Source of the DNA: an uncultured Microbacterium sp.
Lineage (GTDB): Bacteria > Actinomycetota > Actinomycetes > Actinomycetales > Microbacteriaceae
Length of the DNA stretch: 64,000 bases
Direction of reading: 5' to 3'
Assembly (NCBI RefSeq): GCF_947489255.1
Contig: NZ_CANLCY010000001.1
Coordinates: 558,001 to 622,000 of the forward strand
Shown: one piece after another, positions 7,615-15,995 of the stretch
Layout of the letters: the number at the start of each line of letters is the position of its first letter
Position numbering within the stretch: the first letter of the stretch is position 1
The notes under the pieces: model-generated
What the model was told of the DNA's origin: nothing
Database searches by the model: none
Seen by the model: only the letters and a program-made list of their open reading frames with translations
Translations under genes and position numbers: made by a program

Positions 7615-8983
7615 GTTCGTCCTCGGTCAGGGGCCGCAGCAGCACCGCGATGAGGATCCAGGTGACGGCGAACCAGAACATGCTCGTGAGGGTCGCCGAC
7701 AGCAGGTAGGAGGCGAGCAGGCCGGCTGCAACCGGTTTCCGGGGCCGCGGCACGCACACGAAGACCGCGATGAAGAGTGCGGCGAGCAGGCCGAGGCCGA
7801 CGATGCCCCCGTCGTAGAGCACCTGCACGGGGAGCATGATGATGTGCCCGCTGACGCCGGGTGTGCCCGGCTGATCGTGGCGAAGGCCGAAGGTGTTCGT
7901 CCCGTTGCCGAACCAGAGGTTGACGCCCTTCATCTCCTGCGCGGCGAGGCCGGCGACCTCGAGGCGGAAGCCGATCGTGCCGCCCTGGAAGTCGACGTCG
8001 CCGATCTTGTTCTGCTGTTCGGGGTTGGTGGGGTCGGGCTCTCGGGTCGGGGCGGGGGAGGGGGACACCGTCGGCGTGGTCGCCGGGGCGCCGGTCGAGA
8101 TCGGGGCCGAGGCCGTCGCCGCGGGCAGGGTGCGATCCGCGGGCTCCGTGCCTCCGAGCGCGGCGACGATTCCGTAGGTGACCACGAGCGTCCCGATCAG
8201 CACGAGGGCGGGCGCGATGCGCCGCACGCGTTCCCGCCAGCTCGAGCGGAGCGAGAAAACGGTGAACAACCCGAAGACCGCGAGTCCGAGCCCGAGACTG
8301 AAGACGGCTGTGCGCGTCTGCGACGCCACGAGACCGAGGGGCACGGAGACGGCGATCGCCGCGATCTCCCATCGTCCGATGCCGCGCCGGGTGATTGCGA
8401 GCAGCGTCCAGAAGATCAGGATCGAGGCGTAGATGTTGGCCTCGATCGCGGTGACCCGGGCGACGTAGACCTCGTAGAGGTAGTCGAAGTCCGCTCCGAT
8501 CGCCACCTGACCGCGGGTGAGGTTCGCGACGGCGTAGGCGGCGAAGCCGACGAGCGCCCAGGGAGCGACCGAGAGGCGTCCGAGCCGACCGGCGAACTCG
8601 GCTCCCTCCGCGAGCGCCATCATCGACACCAGCAGCAGCAGATCGATCAGCAACCACACGAGGATCGACGCGCTCCACGTGAGGCTGGGCGAGAAGATCA
8701 GCGTCGCCACGATGTTCCACGCGACGAAGGCGGCGAAGACAAGTGGTACCGGATGCCGCAGAGCGCGCAGGAATGCCGACCGCAGGGTCGGGTGGGCCAG
8801 CATCCATCCCGTCAACAGGAGCGGGACGACCTGTTCGACGCGCACGCGGAACCCGAGGATCTCCGCGTCGTACCGGCCCAGGAACGAGCTGACCACCACC
8901 GCGGCGATGAGCCCGAGGGTGAGGAGGCGGGTCCGGCCGGTCGATGAGGGCCGCTGAAAGGCCGATGCGGTCGAGATCGTCAT
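7595..8983 (-). CDS. O-antigen ligase/polymerase-type membrane protein (Wzy-like, cluster A)
   Basis: This 462-residue protein has about 11-12 hydrophobic spans and a large hydrophilic loop in its second half, rich in Thr, Pro and Ala (GAPATTPTVSPSPAPTREPD). That is the layout of O-antigen polymerase/ligase proteins, which join repeat units at the outer face of the membrane. ATGA couples its start to the stop of the upstream glycosyltransferase, and its own end overlaps the flippase start. The order glycosyltransferases-polymerase-flippase fits a Wzx/Wzy-dependent polysaccharide. Sequence conservation in this family is poor, so the call rests on topology and context. Confidence 0.8.
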   Translation of the reverse strand: MTISTASAFQRPSSTGRTRLLTLGLIAAVVVSSFLGRYDAEILGFRVRVEQVVPLLLTGWMLAHPTLRSAFLRALRHPVPLVFAAFVAWNIVATLIFSPSLTWSASILVWLLIDLLLLVSMMALAEGAEFAGRLGRLSVAPWALVGFAAYAVANLTRGQVAIGADFDYLYEVYVARVTAIEANIYASILIFWTLLAITRRGIGRWEIAAIAVSVPLGLVASQTRTAVFSLGLGLAVFGLFTVFSLRSSWRERVRRIAPALVLIGTLVVTYGIVAALGGTEPADRTLPAATASAPISTGAPATTPTVSPSPAPTREPDPTNPEQQNKIGDVDFQGGTIGFRLEVAGLAAQEMKGVNLWFGNGTNTFGLRHDQPGTPGVSGHIIMLPVQVLYDGGIVGLGLLAALFIAVFVCVPRPRKPVAAGLLASYLLSATLTSMFWFAVTWILIAVLLRPLTEDERDLDRT

Positions 8984-10071
8984 CGTGCGACCCCGCTCCA
9001 GAGCTCGTCGCGCATACGCTGATCGAAGGTCTCACGGGAGAACAGCTGCTCGAAACGACCACGAGAAACGGACGCGGCCGCGCGGACGGTGTCTTCGTCG
9101 AGGCCTTCCAAGGCGCGGGTCCATGCGTCCATGTCTCCCGGGGCGACCAGCAACGGGCTGTCCCCCGCGATCTCGCGCAGGCCGCCCCCGTCGCTTGCGA
9201 GGAGAGCGCGCCCCGCACCGAGGGCTTCGATGGCGATCGTGGGCAGTGGGTCGGGGAGGATGCTCGGCACGATCACGACATGGGCGGCGTCCAGGTGGGC
9301 ACGCACATCCGCGGTCGGGCCCACGACGGTGATGGTGTCCGGTCGGGGGGAGGCCGCGACCAGCGCAGGAACGTCGACCGCCTCGCCGCTCGGCGGCTTG
9401 TCGCCCAATACCGTGAGATGAAGGTCTTCGCGTCGCGCAGCGTTCCACGCGGCCAGCAGGACGCCGTGCCCCTTCCAGGCGTTCCATCGGCTCGCGACGA
9501 CCAGGCGGATGCCGCCGGCGAAACCGGGCAGCTCGGTCGGCGGTTGAGCGGAGAAGCCGTTGTTCACGACCCGTGTGCGCGCGCGAAGGGGCGTGGGCAG
9601 CACATCGGCAACCGCACGGCTCACGGCGATGATGCGATGCGCGAAACGCAGGAAGGGGACGACGGCGCGCGATCGCTCGTCGATGTGCTCATGGAGGTGC
9701 AGAACCACACGTGCGCGCGAGGCGCGGGCGGCGGGCGCGACAAGGGCCGCGGCGGCGGTGTTGAGGTAGACGAGCCGGGGGCGAGCCGCCAGGAGGCGCA
9801 CGCTTGTGATGAGCGTCCTCCATCCCAGTCCCGGCAGTCGCGCCGGACGCAGGTAGGCCCTGCGCATGATGGGCAGAGCGAGATGACGCACCTGAATGCC
9901 GGCATCTTCGAGCGCACGCGTCAGCTGTCGTTCGGGGTACTCGACGTCGGTGGGCAGCCAGACCTCGACGTCGAGATCGGCGGGTGCCGTCCGCAGCGCC
10001 TCGAGAAGCACACGATCGGCGCCGTACATTTCGTCGGAGGGGTGGATGACGATGCAGCGATTCGTCTTCAC
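8980..10071 (-). CDS. GT4-type glycosyltransferase (cluster A)
   Basis: The protein has 363 residues with a GT-B layout: an N-terminal acceptor domain opening with IHPSDEMYGADRVLLEAL, and a C-terminal nucleotide-sugar domain with IVPSILPDPLPTIAIEALG and GRALLASDGGGLREIAGDSP (the E-X7-E region of GT4 enzymes). It should transfer a sugar to the growing lipid-linked repeat unit in the cytoplasm. The GTG start at 10071 overlaps the acetyltransferase stop as GTGA; an apparent longer reading frame upstream of this is just the complement of that neighbour. Donor and acceptor sugars cannot be told from sequence. Confidence 0.9.
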   Translation of the reverse strand: MKTNRCIVIHPSDEMYGADRVLLEALRTAPADLDVEVWLPTDVEYPERQLTRALEDAGIQVRHLALPIMRRAYLRPARLPGLGWRTLITSVRLLAARPRLVYLNTAAAALVAPAARASRARVVLHLHEHIDERSRAVVPFLRFAHRIIAVSRAVADVLPTPLRARTRVVNNGFSAQPPTELPGFAGGIRLVVASRWNAWKGHGVLLAAWNAARREDLHLTVLGDKPPSGEAVDVPALVAASPRPDTITVVGPTADVRAHLDAAHVVIVPSILPDPLPTIAIEALGAGRALLASDGGGLREIAGDSPLLVAPGDMDAWTRALEGLDEDTVRAAASVSRGRFEQLFSRETFDQRMRDELWSGVAR

Positions 10072-10769
10072 TCCGCGCCCCGAGATTTCAGCTCGCGGGC
10101 GGGAATGCCGCCGTAGACGGCGCCGGCGGGGACGTCGCGGGTCACCACCGCGCCGGCGGCGACGACGGCGCCGTCGCCGATCGTCACTCCCGAGGTGATG
10201 GTCACTCCGCTGGCGATCCAGCATCCGGATCCGATGGTGATGGGCGACCACTCGACGCCCTGCGACTTCACGTCGAGCGAGGGGTCGCTCATCACGTGGT
10301 CTTCCGCGAAGACGCGGACCCCGGGACCGAGCATGGTCTTTTCGCCGATGTTCACTCCGCCGGAGCACCCGATGTAGCACCCCGGTGACAGGCTGCTGCC
10401 GTCGCCCATGACGAGGCCGACGCCTATCGCGCGGGAGTAGTAGCTGCTGGGGCGGATGAGCGTCCCCGTTCCGATGGACACTCCGCTGCCGAACCGGATG
10501 CCATCGCGGCTGAGGCCCTGGATCTCGGCGAAGTCCTCGACGACGAGATCGCGACCGGCATGCACGAGGTGTGGGTTGCGGACGCGGACTCCTCGTCCGA
10601 TCAGGGGGAGACCGTGCGATGTTCCGAGGCGGGGGGCGAGGAGCGCGCCGCGCACGGCCATGGGACCGACCTTGCCCGCCAGCTGTGCGCTGACGATGCG
10701 CCACCGCTCACTACCGGCCTCGCGCAGACGTTCGCGCTGCTCGTGGATGATCTTGCCGGCGATGCCCAT
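10068..10769 (-). CDS. Hexapeptide-repeat acyltransferase
   Basis: The protein has 233 residues. From about residue 75 onward it is built of hexapeptide repeats forming a left-handed beta-helix, for example IRFGSGVSIGTGTLIR, and ends with the family's typical VTIGDGAVVAAGAVVTRDVP and YGGIPARELK. These enzymes usually transfer acetyl groups to sugars, so O- or N-acetylation of the cluster A repeat unit is the likely job. It sits four bases after the DUF1972-type glycosyltransferase and is GTGA-coupled to the GT4 gene downstream. Confidence 0.88.
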   Translation of the reverse strand: MGIAGKIIHEQRERLREAGSERWRIVSAQLAGKVGPMAVRGALLAPRLGTSHGLPLIGRGVRVRNPHLVHAGRDLVVEDFAEIQGLSRDGIRFGSGVSIGTGTLIRPSSYYSRAIGVGLVMGDGSSLSPGCYIGCSGGVNIGEKTMLGPGVRVFAEDHVMSDPSLDVKSQGVEWSPITIGSGCWIASGVTITSGVTIGDGAVVAAGAVVTRDVPAGAVYGGIPARELKSRGAE

Positions 10770-10773
10770 GGCG

Positions 10774-11928
10774 TCAGCGTTCCCGTTCCTGCGCTTCGTT
10801 CACGCGGTTGGCCGCGGAGGTCAGATGCGAGCGCAGCAGCCGTTCGTAGGCGGCGTTGACGCTCTCCCAGGAGTAGGCCGTACGGGCCCGCTCCACCGCC
10901 GCCGCGCTGAGCTGCTGCTGCCTCTGGGGGTCATCGAGCAGACGGCGGAGCGAATTCTCGATGTCCGCGGGAGCCGGGCCGGTGAAGTCACCGGCTTCCG
11001 TTCCCAGCACCTCGCGGCTGTGAACGGTGTCGCGCGCCAGGATCGGAGCTCCCGCGGCCATCGCCTGCACGAGAGCGGGATTCGTGCCCCCCACGCTGTG
11101 TCCGTGGAAGTATGCGCCCGCGTGCTGCCACAGGCTGTCGAGGCGGTTGTCGTCGTGCACGTGTCCGAACCAGTGGAAGCGCGGCAGCCGCGCGGCGAGG
11201 GCTGCCGCCCGATCGTCGAGTTCACCGCCGTAGCCCGCAGAACCTACGGCGATGACGTCATGCGTTTCGGCAAGACGTTCGGCGGCGTCGAAGAACGGGC
11301 CGACGGTGTTCTCCGGCACGAAACGTGCCACGAGCAAGGCGTACCCGCGATGCGAAAAGCCGGGTTCGACGGGCAGCGCTGCGGGCACGTCGGCGCCGTA
11401 GGGGATGAATTCCCCCCCGACACCGAAGCGCGACTGCCAGGCGTCACCGATCGTCCGCGCGTCGACGACTCTTTCCGTCGACCATTTCGCGGTGACGTGC
11501 GCCCCCGCTTTGAAGACGGCCTTTCCGAGCGCGCTCCATTTCTCGCGTTCCCATTCGAGGCCGTCGACATTGACGATCGTGGGGATGCCGCGAGCACGCA
11601 GCATCGGCAGCCAGAAACCATTGGCGACATTCATGATGAGCGCCACATCGGGACGCCGACGGACGGCATCGAAGGTGGAGGTGAATCCATACGACAATGT
11701 GCTGAGAGCGCGGGAATCAATGCCCTTCGTCTGCCGCGAAAGCACGCGGCGGTCGCGCTCGGGATCGTCGAGTTCGATCGAGCCGGGGCGGCCGTAGACC
11801 GTCACATCCCACCCGTGCTCCACGAGGTACGGCGAGAGCCGGCGCACCGCGGTTTCGAATCCGCCGTAATAGCTCGGATACCCCCGGGTGCCGATGATGG
11901 CGACGGACGGCGTGCGGTCGGATCCCAC
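10774..11928 (-). CDS. DUF1972/GT4-type glycosyltransferase (rhamnosyltransferase-like)
   Basis: The protein has 384 residues. The N-terminus has the DUF1972 signature: VAIIGTRGYPSYYGGFETAV and, further on, IVNVDGLEWEREKWS. The C-terminal half is a GT4 domain with FHGHSVGGTNPALVQAMAAG. Proteins of this type often add the first or second sugar, frequently rhamnose, in capsule and O-antigen pathways. It is the first gene of the five-gene minus-strand operon, diverging from the DUF4012 gene, and starts with ATG. Sugar specificity is not evident. Confidence 0.9.
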   Translation of the reverse strand: MGSDRTPSVAIIGTRGYPSYYGGFETAVRRLSPYLVEHGWDVTVYGRPGSIELDDPERDRRVLSRQTKGIDSRALSTLSYGFTSTFDAVRRRPDVALIMNVANGFWLPMLRARGIPTIVNVDGLEWEREKWSALGKAVFKAGAHVTAKWSTERVVDARTIGDAWQSRFGVGGEFIPYGADVPAALPVEPGFSHRGYALLVARFVPENTVGPFFDAAERLAETHDVIAVGSAGYGGELDDRAAALAARLPRFHWFGHVHDDNRLDSLWQHAGAYFHGHSVGGTNPALVQAMAAGAPILARDTVHSREVLGTEAGDFTGPAPADIENSLRRLLDDPQRQQQLSAAAVERARTAYSWESVNAAYERLLRSHLTSAANRVNEAQERER

Positions 11929-12016
11929 GCGGCTCCTCGTCTTTCGGCGGGTAGGAATCGAACGGAGCCCCCAGGGTTGGCACTTTGTGCATCAACCGTC
12001 TTTCCATTCGACTCCG

Positions 12017-12025
12017 CTAGCATAC
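12017..12025. promoter_or_regulatory. Overlapping divergent -10 elements
   Basis: GCTAGCATA contains TAGCAT on the plus strand (12018-12023) and TATGCT on the minus strand (12024-12019). It lies in the 164-base gap between the divergent glycosyltransferase operon and the DUF4012 gene, in a visibly AT-richer patch. Neither direction has a strong -35 box, so this is a suggestion, but the shared element could make the two transcripts compete. Confidence 0.4.
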
Positions 12026-12092
12026 CGATTTGCGCGACGGGCCCCGTTGCGCTCGACGCCGGACCTCGGACTCACGGCGTGAACGGAATGTG

Positions 12093-13856
12093 ATGTCGCG
12101 TATCTCCCTCGCCCGCCTGAGCCCCACGAGAATCGCGTGGATCGCGCTCGGCGTCGTTACGGCGTTTTTCGTCGTCCTCGTCGCGGCGGTGGGAATAGGC
12201 GCCTTCATCGCGCAGAAGGAATTGCGTGCTGCCGTGCCCGTCGTCTCGCAATTGCAGGATGAGTTCGGGGGCGACGATCCTGCAGCCGTCCAGGCGTCCG
12301 TGCAGAAGCTCCAAGGCCACGCGTCGGCCGCGCGTGGCGCCGCGGACACGCCGTTGTGGTGGATCGCCGAGCAGGCACCCTTCGTCGGTCCGACCCTGCA
12401 CGCGGTGCGGGAGTCGACGGTCGCCATCGACGAGCTCGCCCAGGGGGTGCTGCCTGCGCTATCCGATGTCGACCCTGCTCTTCTGCGCCCGACCGGCGGG
12501 GTGTTCGACGTGGCTGCTCTCGCCTCCCTCGCCGCTCCGGTCTCCACCGCGGCCGACGCGGGGGAGCGCGCGGCCGACGCCCTCTCCGGCGTCGACCTCG
12601 CCGACATCCCCGGGGTGCTGCGTCAGCCCCTGTCGCAGCTCACGGGAGCCGTTGCCGCGCTGCAGCCGGCGCTCTCCCGCGCGAACGCACTGATGCCGCA
12701 CCTGTCGACGATGATGGGCGCGGACGGCCCCAGGAACTATCTCCTTCTCGTGCAGAACAACGCCGAGGCCCGCGGAACCGGCGGCATCCCGGCATCCGTG
12801 GTCATGTTGCGCTTCGACGGCGGCAAGCTGGAGATCGCCGCGCAGGCGACGAGCCGCGATTTCACCAACAAGCGGCAGTCGCCCATCATCCCGCTCGACC
12901 CCGAGGTCGTGAAGCTCTACGACGACAAGGTCGGCCGGTACTCGCAGGACATCACGTCGACGCCCGACTTCACCCTGTCGGCCGAGCTCGCCAAGGCCTA
13001 CTGGACCGAGTCGTTCGGCACGCAGGTCGACGGGGTCATCTCCATCGACCCCGTGGTGCTGTCGTACATCCTTCGGGCGACCGGTCCGATCACGCTGGCG
13101 ACCGGCGACAAGCTGACGTCGGGTGATGCGGTCAAGATCCTCCTGAGTGACGTGTACGCGCGGTATCCCAAGAACGACGATCAGGACGCGTTCTTCGCCT
13201 CCGCGGCGGTGGAGGTGTTCGATGCCGTTTCGTCGGGGGACTTTAAGCCGGTCCCCTTCGCGACGGCCGTCGTGCAGGCGGTCGACGAGAACCGCATCTA
13301 CTTCCACTCCTTCGACGAGGGCATCGAGTCCGCCTTCGACGGGTCACGGCTGTCCGGGCCGCTCCCCGAGAGCGACGGCCCCGACCAGACGACGCTGGGC
13401 GTGTTCGTCAACGACCTCACCGAGGGCAAGTTGAGCTTCTACACCTGGATGTCTGCCGACGTCGTCGCCGACCGCTGCTCGGCGGTGCCCACCTACACCA
13501 CGACGGTCACCTTCGTGAATGCGCTCGACCAGGCGACCTCGGACGGCCTCGTGAACTACGTCGACGGCGCGCGGCACTACCCCAAGGGCACGATCGGAAC
13601 GGACATCCAGTTCTACGGACCCAGCGGTGCCCGTTTCGTCAAGGCGACGATCGATGGGACCGATGTCGAGATCACCAACGGAGAGCACCTCGGCCGACCC
13701 GTGGGGCGCATGTGGGTGGTCAACGGTCTGCAGCAGGCGCACACCCTGACGATGACCTTCGAGGGCGCGCCCGAAGACGGCGGCGAGGTGTCGCTCGTGC
13801 ACACCCCCATGGTCAACCCGGTGCGAACGAGCGTCACCGAGACCACCTGCGGTTGA
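12093..13856 (+). CDS. DUF4012 membrane-anchored extracellular protein (cluster A)
   Basis: The protein has 587 residues. One transmembrane anchor lies at about 13-40 and a large extracellular part follows. It carries the DUF4012 hallmark NYLLLVQNNAEARGTGGIPA and, later, DGVISIDPVVLSYILRATGP. DUF4012 genes are frequent in actinobacterial polysaccharide loci, but I know of no established biochemical function; a role in polymer export, assembly or attachment is inferred from context. ATG 12093 fits best, with only a weak ribosome site. It is a single-gene unit ending in a hairpin. The paralogue at 38401-40281 shares the same architecture. Confidence 0.88.
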   Translation: MSRISLARLSPTRIAWIALGVVTAFFVVLVAAVGIGAFIAQKELRAAVPVVSQLQDEFGGDDPAAVQASVQKLQGHASAARGAADTPLWWIAEQAPFVGPTLHAVRESTVAIDELAQGVLPALSDVDPALLRPTGGVFDVAALASLAAPVSTAADAGERAADALSGVDLADIPGVLRQPLSQLTGAVAALQPALSRANALMPHLSTMMGADGPRNYLLLVQNNAEARGTGGIPASVVMLRFDGGKLEIAAQATSRDFTNKRQSPIIPLDPEVVKLYDDKVGRYSQDITSTPDFTLSAELAKAYWTESFGTQVDGVISIDPVVLSYILRATGPITLATGDKLTSGDAVKILLSDVYARYPKNDDQDAFFASAAVEVFDAVSSGDFKPVPFATAVVQAVDENRIYFHSFDEGIESAFDGSRLSGPLPESDGPDQTTLGVFVNDLTEGKLSFYTWMSADVVADRCSAVPTYTTTVTFVNALDQATSDGLVNYVDGARHYPKGTIGTDIQFYGPSGARFVKATIDGTDVEITNGEHLGRPVGRMWVVNGLQQAHTLTMTFEGAPEDGGEVSLVHTPMVNPVRTSVTETTCG

Positions 13857-13869
13857 CCCGCGGCACGCG

Positions 13870-13892
13870 ACCGTCGGTGGGCTGCCGACGGT
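13870..13892. terminator. Hairpin between convergent genes
   Basis: An 8-bp stem, ACCGTCGG (13870-13877) with CCGACGGT (13885-13892), lies 13 bases after the DUF4012 stop and before the end of the convergent small membrane protein gene. No T tract is seen. Confidence 0.5.
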
Positions 13893-13907
13893 TGCCGTAG
13901 CGAGGTC

Positions 13908-14192
13908 TTAGAGCACCGTGAACAGGTAGGCGTAGGCCGCGAGAAGACCGAGGTTGATCAGTCCCGCGATCGGGGCGAGCAGTCCGACCGAACCACGCCG
14001 GAGGATCACCGCGACGACGGCCAGGGCCAGGCCGAGCACGGCACCAGCGGCGCTCAGGGCGAGGGTGCCGGTGAGAGACAGCGTCTCGACGAAGGCCGCC
14101 CAGAGGCGCGCAACGACCGCCAGCTGCACCCCGATGGAGGCGAGCGCGGCAAGCAGAGACAGGGTGCCGAGCACGCGGGGGGCGGTTTTCAC
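13908..14192 (-). CDS. Small three-span membrane protein, unknown
   Basis: The 94-residue protein has three hydrophobic spans: LGTLSLLAALASIGVQLAVV, LALSAAGAVLGLALAVVAVI and LLAPIAGLINLGLLAAYAYL. I do not recognise a family. ATGA links its start to the stop of the GtrA-like gene upstream, so the two are co-translated and it may assist lipid-linked sugar translocation. That role is inference from position only. Confidence 0.65.
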   Translation of the reverse strand: MKTAPRVLGTLSLLAALASIGVQLAVVARLWAAFVETLSLTGTLALSAAGAVLGLALAVVAVILRRGSVGLLAPIAGLINLGLLAAYAYLFTVL

Positions 14193-14671
14193 GGGGCGAG
14201 CCTACCCGAGCGGCTTTCGCTGGCCGGAATCGCCCGCGCCGGTGGGAACACGACGAAGTGATAGAGCAGGAACCGGATGACGGTCACCCCGCCGATCGCG
14301 AACAGGTTGACGACGTTGAGACCGACGGGGTCGGCCGCCCCGAACACGGCCTCGAGCGCGCGTGCTCCGAGCCAGACAGCGCCCGCGCCGAGACCCGTGC
14401 AGACGGCATTGACCAGGAGGAACTTCACCATCTGCCGCCCGGCGCCCGTGCGTGCTCGCGACCGGAAAGCCCATTCGCGGTTGCCGATGTAGGCGTTGAC
14501 GAGGGCGATAAGCGAAGCGACGACTTTCGCGGCCACCGGACCCATCCCCGTCAAGAGCAGCAGATTGAAGGCGACGATCTCGATCGCGGTGCTGATCGCG
14601 CCCACGATGAGGAACCGCGCGGACAGAGCGCCCGCGCGACGAAGATTCCGGCTGCGCCCCACGAGTGTCAT
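14189..14671 (-). CDS. GtrA-family membrane protein
   Basis: The protein has 160 residues and four predicted membrane spans. It shows the GtrA pattern: FLIVGAISTAIEIVAFNLLL, the polar NAYIGNREWAFRSR after span 2, and a final VIRFLLYHFVVFPP. GtrA proteins are thought to move polyprenyl-phosphate-linked sugars across the membrane. A GT2 of the dolichol-phosphate-sugar-synthase type lies divergently next door (14734) and a GT39-like transferase follows (15992). Together these give a complete decorating route: make the lipid-P-sugar, flip it, transfer it outside. Confidence 0.87.
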   Translation of the reverse strand: MTLVGRSRNLRRAGALSARFLIVGAISTAIEIVAFNLLLLTGMGPVAAKVVASLIALVNAYIGNREWAFRSRARTGAGRQMVKFLLVNAVCTGLGAGAVWLGARALEAVFGAADPVGLNVVNLFAIGGVTVIRFLLYHFVVFPPARAIPASESRSGRLAP

Positions 14672-14733
14672 ACGCTACATGTTCGGGGGAATTGCCGGGT
14701 GAAGCCGTCCCGGCCGAGAGCGGGGATGCCAGG

Positions 14734-15516
14734 GTGCAGGCGCAAGACCATGTTGCGGTCGTGATACCGGCCTTCAACGAGGCCGAGGCGCTTCCGTCCT
14801 TCCTCGCCGAGATCCGCGCCTCGTTCGCCGGAACCGGCGTTCTCCTGACGGTGATCGTCATGGACGACGCGTCGACGGACGATACCGCGGAAGCTGCCGC
14901 TGCTCTCGCGGACGTCATCCGATCCCCCCGCAACCGCGGCCACGGACCCACAGCCCTCGCCGCGTACGAGGCGGGGCTCCGAAGCGGAGCCGGCACCATC
15001 GTCCACGTGGACGGCGACGGCCAGTTCTACGGGGACGACATCGCGCGGGTGGTGACTGCTCTCGATCACAGCCATGCCGATGTCGTGCACGGCGTGCGAC
15101 GCGGGCGCACGGACCCGTGGTTCCGCCGCGCCCTGAGCGGACTGGTCCGCTTCGCGGTGCTGTTGCTGTGCGGCCGATCGGTCCCGGATGTGAACACTCC
15201 GCTCCGGGCGTATGGACCCACCGCTCTGCGACGGCTCGTCGATGGTGTCCCGTCGGACGCGCTCGTGCCGCACGTGCACTTCTCGATCGCCGAGGCTCGT
15301 GAACGACTTCGCGTGCGCTACGTCTCCGTGGCGAGCATTCCGCGCCGCGGGGCCGTCTCGCAGGGAACCATGTGGGGTGGCGGGCGTGCGCGCGCGGTCC
15401 TCCCCCCGCGCCGCTTGGTGCAGTTCGCGTTCCGGGCACTCATCGAGTTGTGGCGCGTCAGCATCGTCGGTTCGTCCCCCCGCCGTATCGCTCGTGACGC
15501 GATCGTGCACGGCTGA
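14734..15516 (+). CDS. GT2 glycosyltransferase, polyprenyl-phosphate-sugar-synthase type
   Basis: The protein has 260 residues from the GTG at 14734 and a GT-A fold: VAVVIPAFNEAEALPSFLAE, VIVMDDASTDDTAEAA, and the metal-binding VHVDGDGQFYGDD. That resembles dolichol-phosphate-mannose-synthase-like enzymes, which load one sugar on a polyprenyl phosphate. An in-frame GTG at 14665 overlaps the divergent GtrA start and is less likely; AGAGCGGGG upstream of 14734 is a usable ribosome site. It begins the three-gene unit GT2-VanZ-GT39 and probably supplies lipid-linked sugar to the GT39-like enzyme. Confidence 0.85.
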   Translation: MQAQDHVAVVIPAFNEAEALPSFLAEIRASFAGTGVLLTVIVMDDASTDDTAEAAAALADVIRSPRNRGHGPTALAAYEAGLRSGAGTIVHVDGDGQFYGDDIARVVTALDHSHADVVHGVRRGRTDPWFRRALSGLVRFAVLLLCGRSVPDVNTPLRAYGPTALRRLVDGVPSDALVPHVHFSIAEARERLRVRYVSVASIPRRGAVSQGTMWGGGRARAVLPPRRLVQFAFRALIELWRVSIVGSSPRRIARDAIVHG

Positions 15517-15518
15517 TC

Positions 15519-15995
15519 GTGCGCCAGCTGTTCGCCTGGACGGGACTGGGGCTCTGCCTCGCTCTCGTGCTGACGGCGACCATGTCTCCCACCCCGATCG
15601 ACAGTGGGTACGAAAGCGCCATCGAGCGGGTGCTTTCGGTCCTGCACCGCAACGGCGTGCCGGCGTGGTTCGGATACCGGTGGTTCGAATTCTCGGCCAA
15701 CATCGCCATGTTCCTGCCGCTCGGGTACTTCGTTTCGCTGGTTTTCCCGACTCGGTTCCTCTGGCTGGCGCTACCGCTGCTGCCCGCGCTGTCCGTGGCC
15801 CTGGAGACGGTGCAGTTCTTCGTCCTCCCCGCGCGCTTCGCCACCGTCAACGACGTCATCGCGAACACCATCGGGGGGTGGGGAGGTGTCGCCGTAGCCG
15901 CGCTGACCGTCGCCGCCGTACATGCGCGCGATAGACGCGTCCTGCAACGGTGGCGCGAACGTCACGTCGTCGGCGTGCGCGAGGTCGCCTCGTGA
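15519..15995 (+). CDS. VanZ-like family membrane protein
   Basis: The protein has 158 residues and about four spans. It has the VanZ-like features ANIAMFLPLGYFVSLVFP, SVALETVQFF and the polar RFATVNDVIANTIGGWGG. VanZ-like proteins have no firm biochemical role; some give low-level teicoplanin resistance, and many lie in polysaccharide loci. GTG start 2 bases after the GT2 stop, and its own stop overlaps the next GTG as GTGA, so it is part of a tightly coupled operon. Confidence 0.85.
   Translation: MRQLFAWTGLGLCLALVLTATMSPTPIDSGYESAIERVLSVLHRNGVPAWFGYRWFEFSANIAMFLPLGYFVSLVFPTRFLWLALPLLPALSVALETVQFFVLPARFATVNDVIANTIGGWGGVAVAALTVAAVHARDRRVLQRWRERHVVGVREVAS

Noticed and set aside
7481..8947. 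A 488-codon plus-strand frame under the cluster A polymerase
   Set aside because: Glu/Arg/Asp-rich complement of membrane helices.
10456..12093. A 545-codon plus-strand frame under the acetyltransferase and DUF1972-type GT
   Set aside because: The minus strand encodes clear hexapeptide and GT4 motifs; the plus frame is Arg/Pro/Ala-rich and lacks any.
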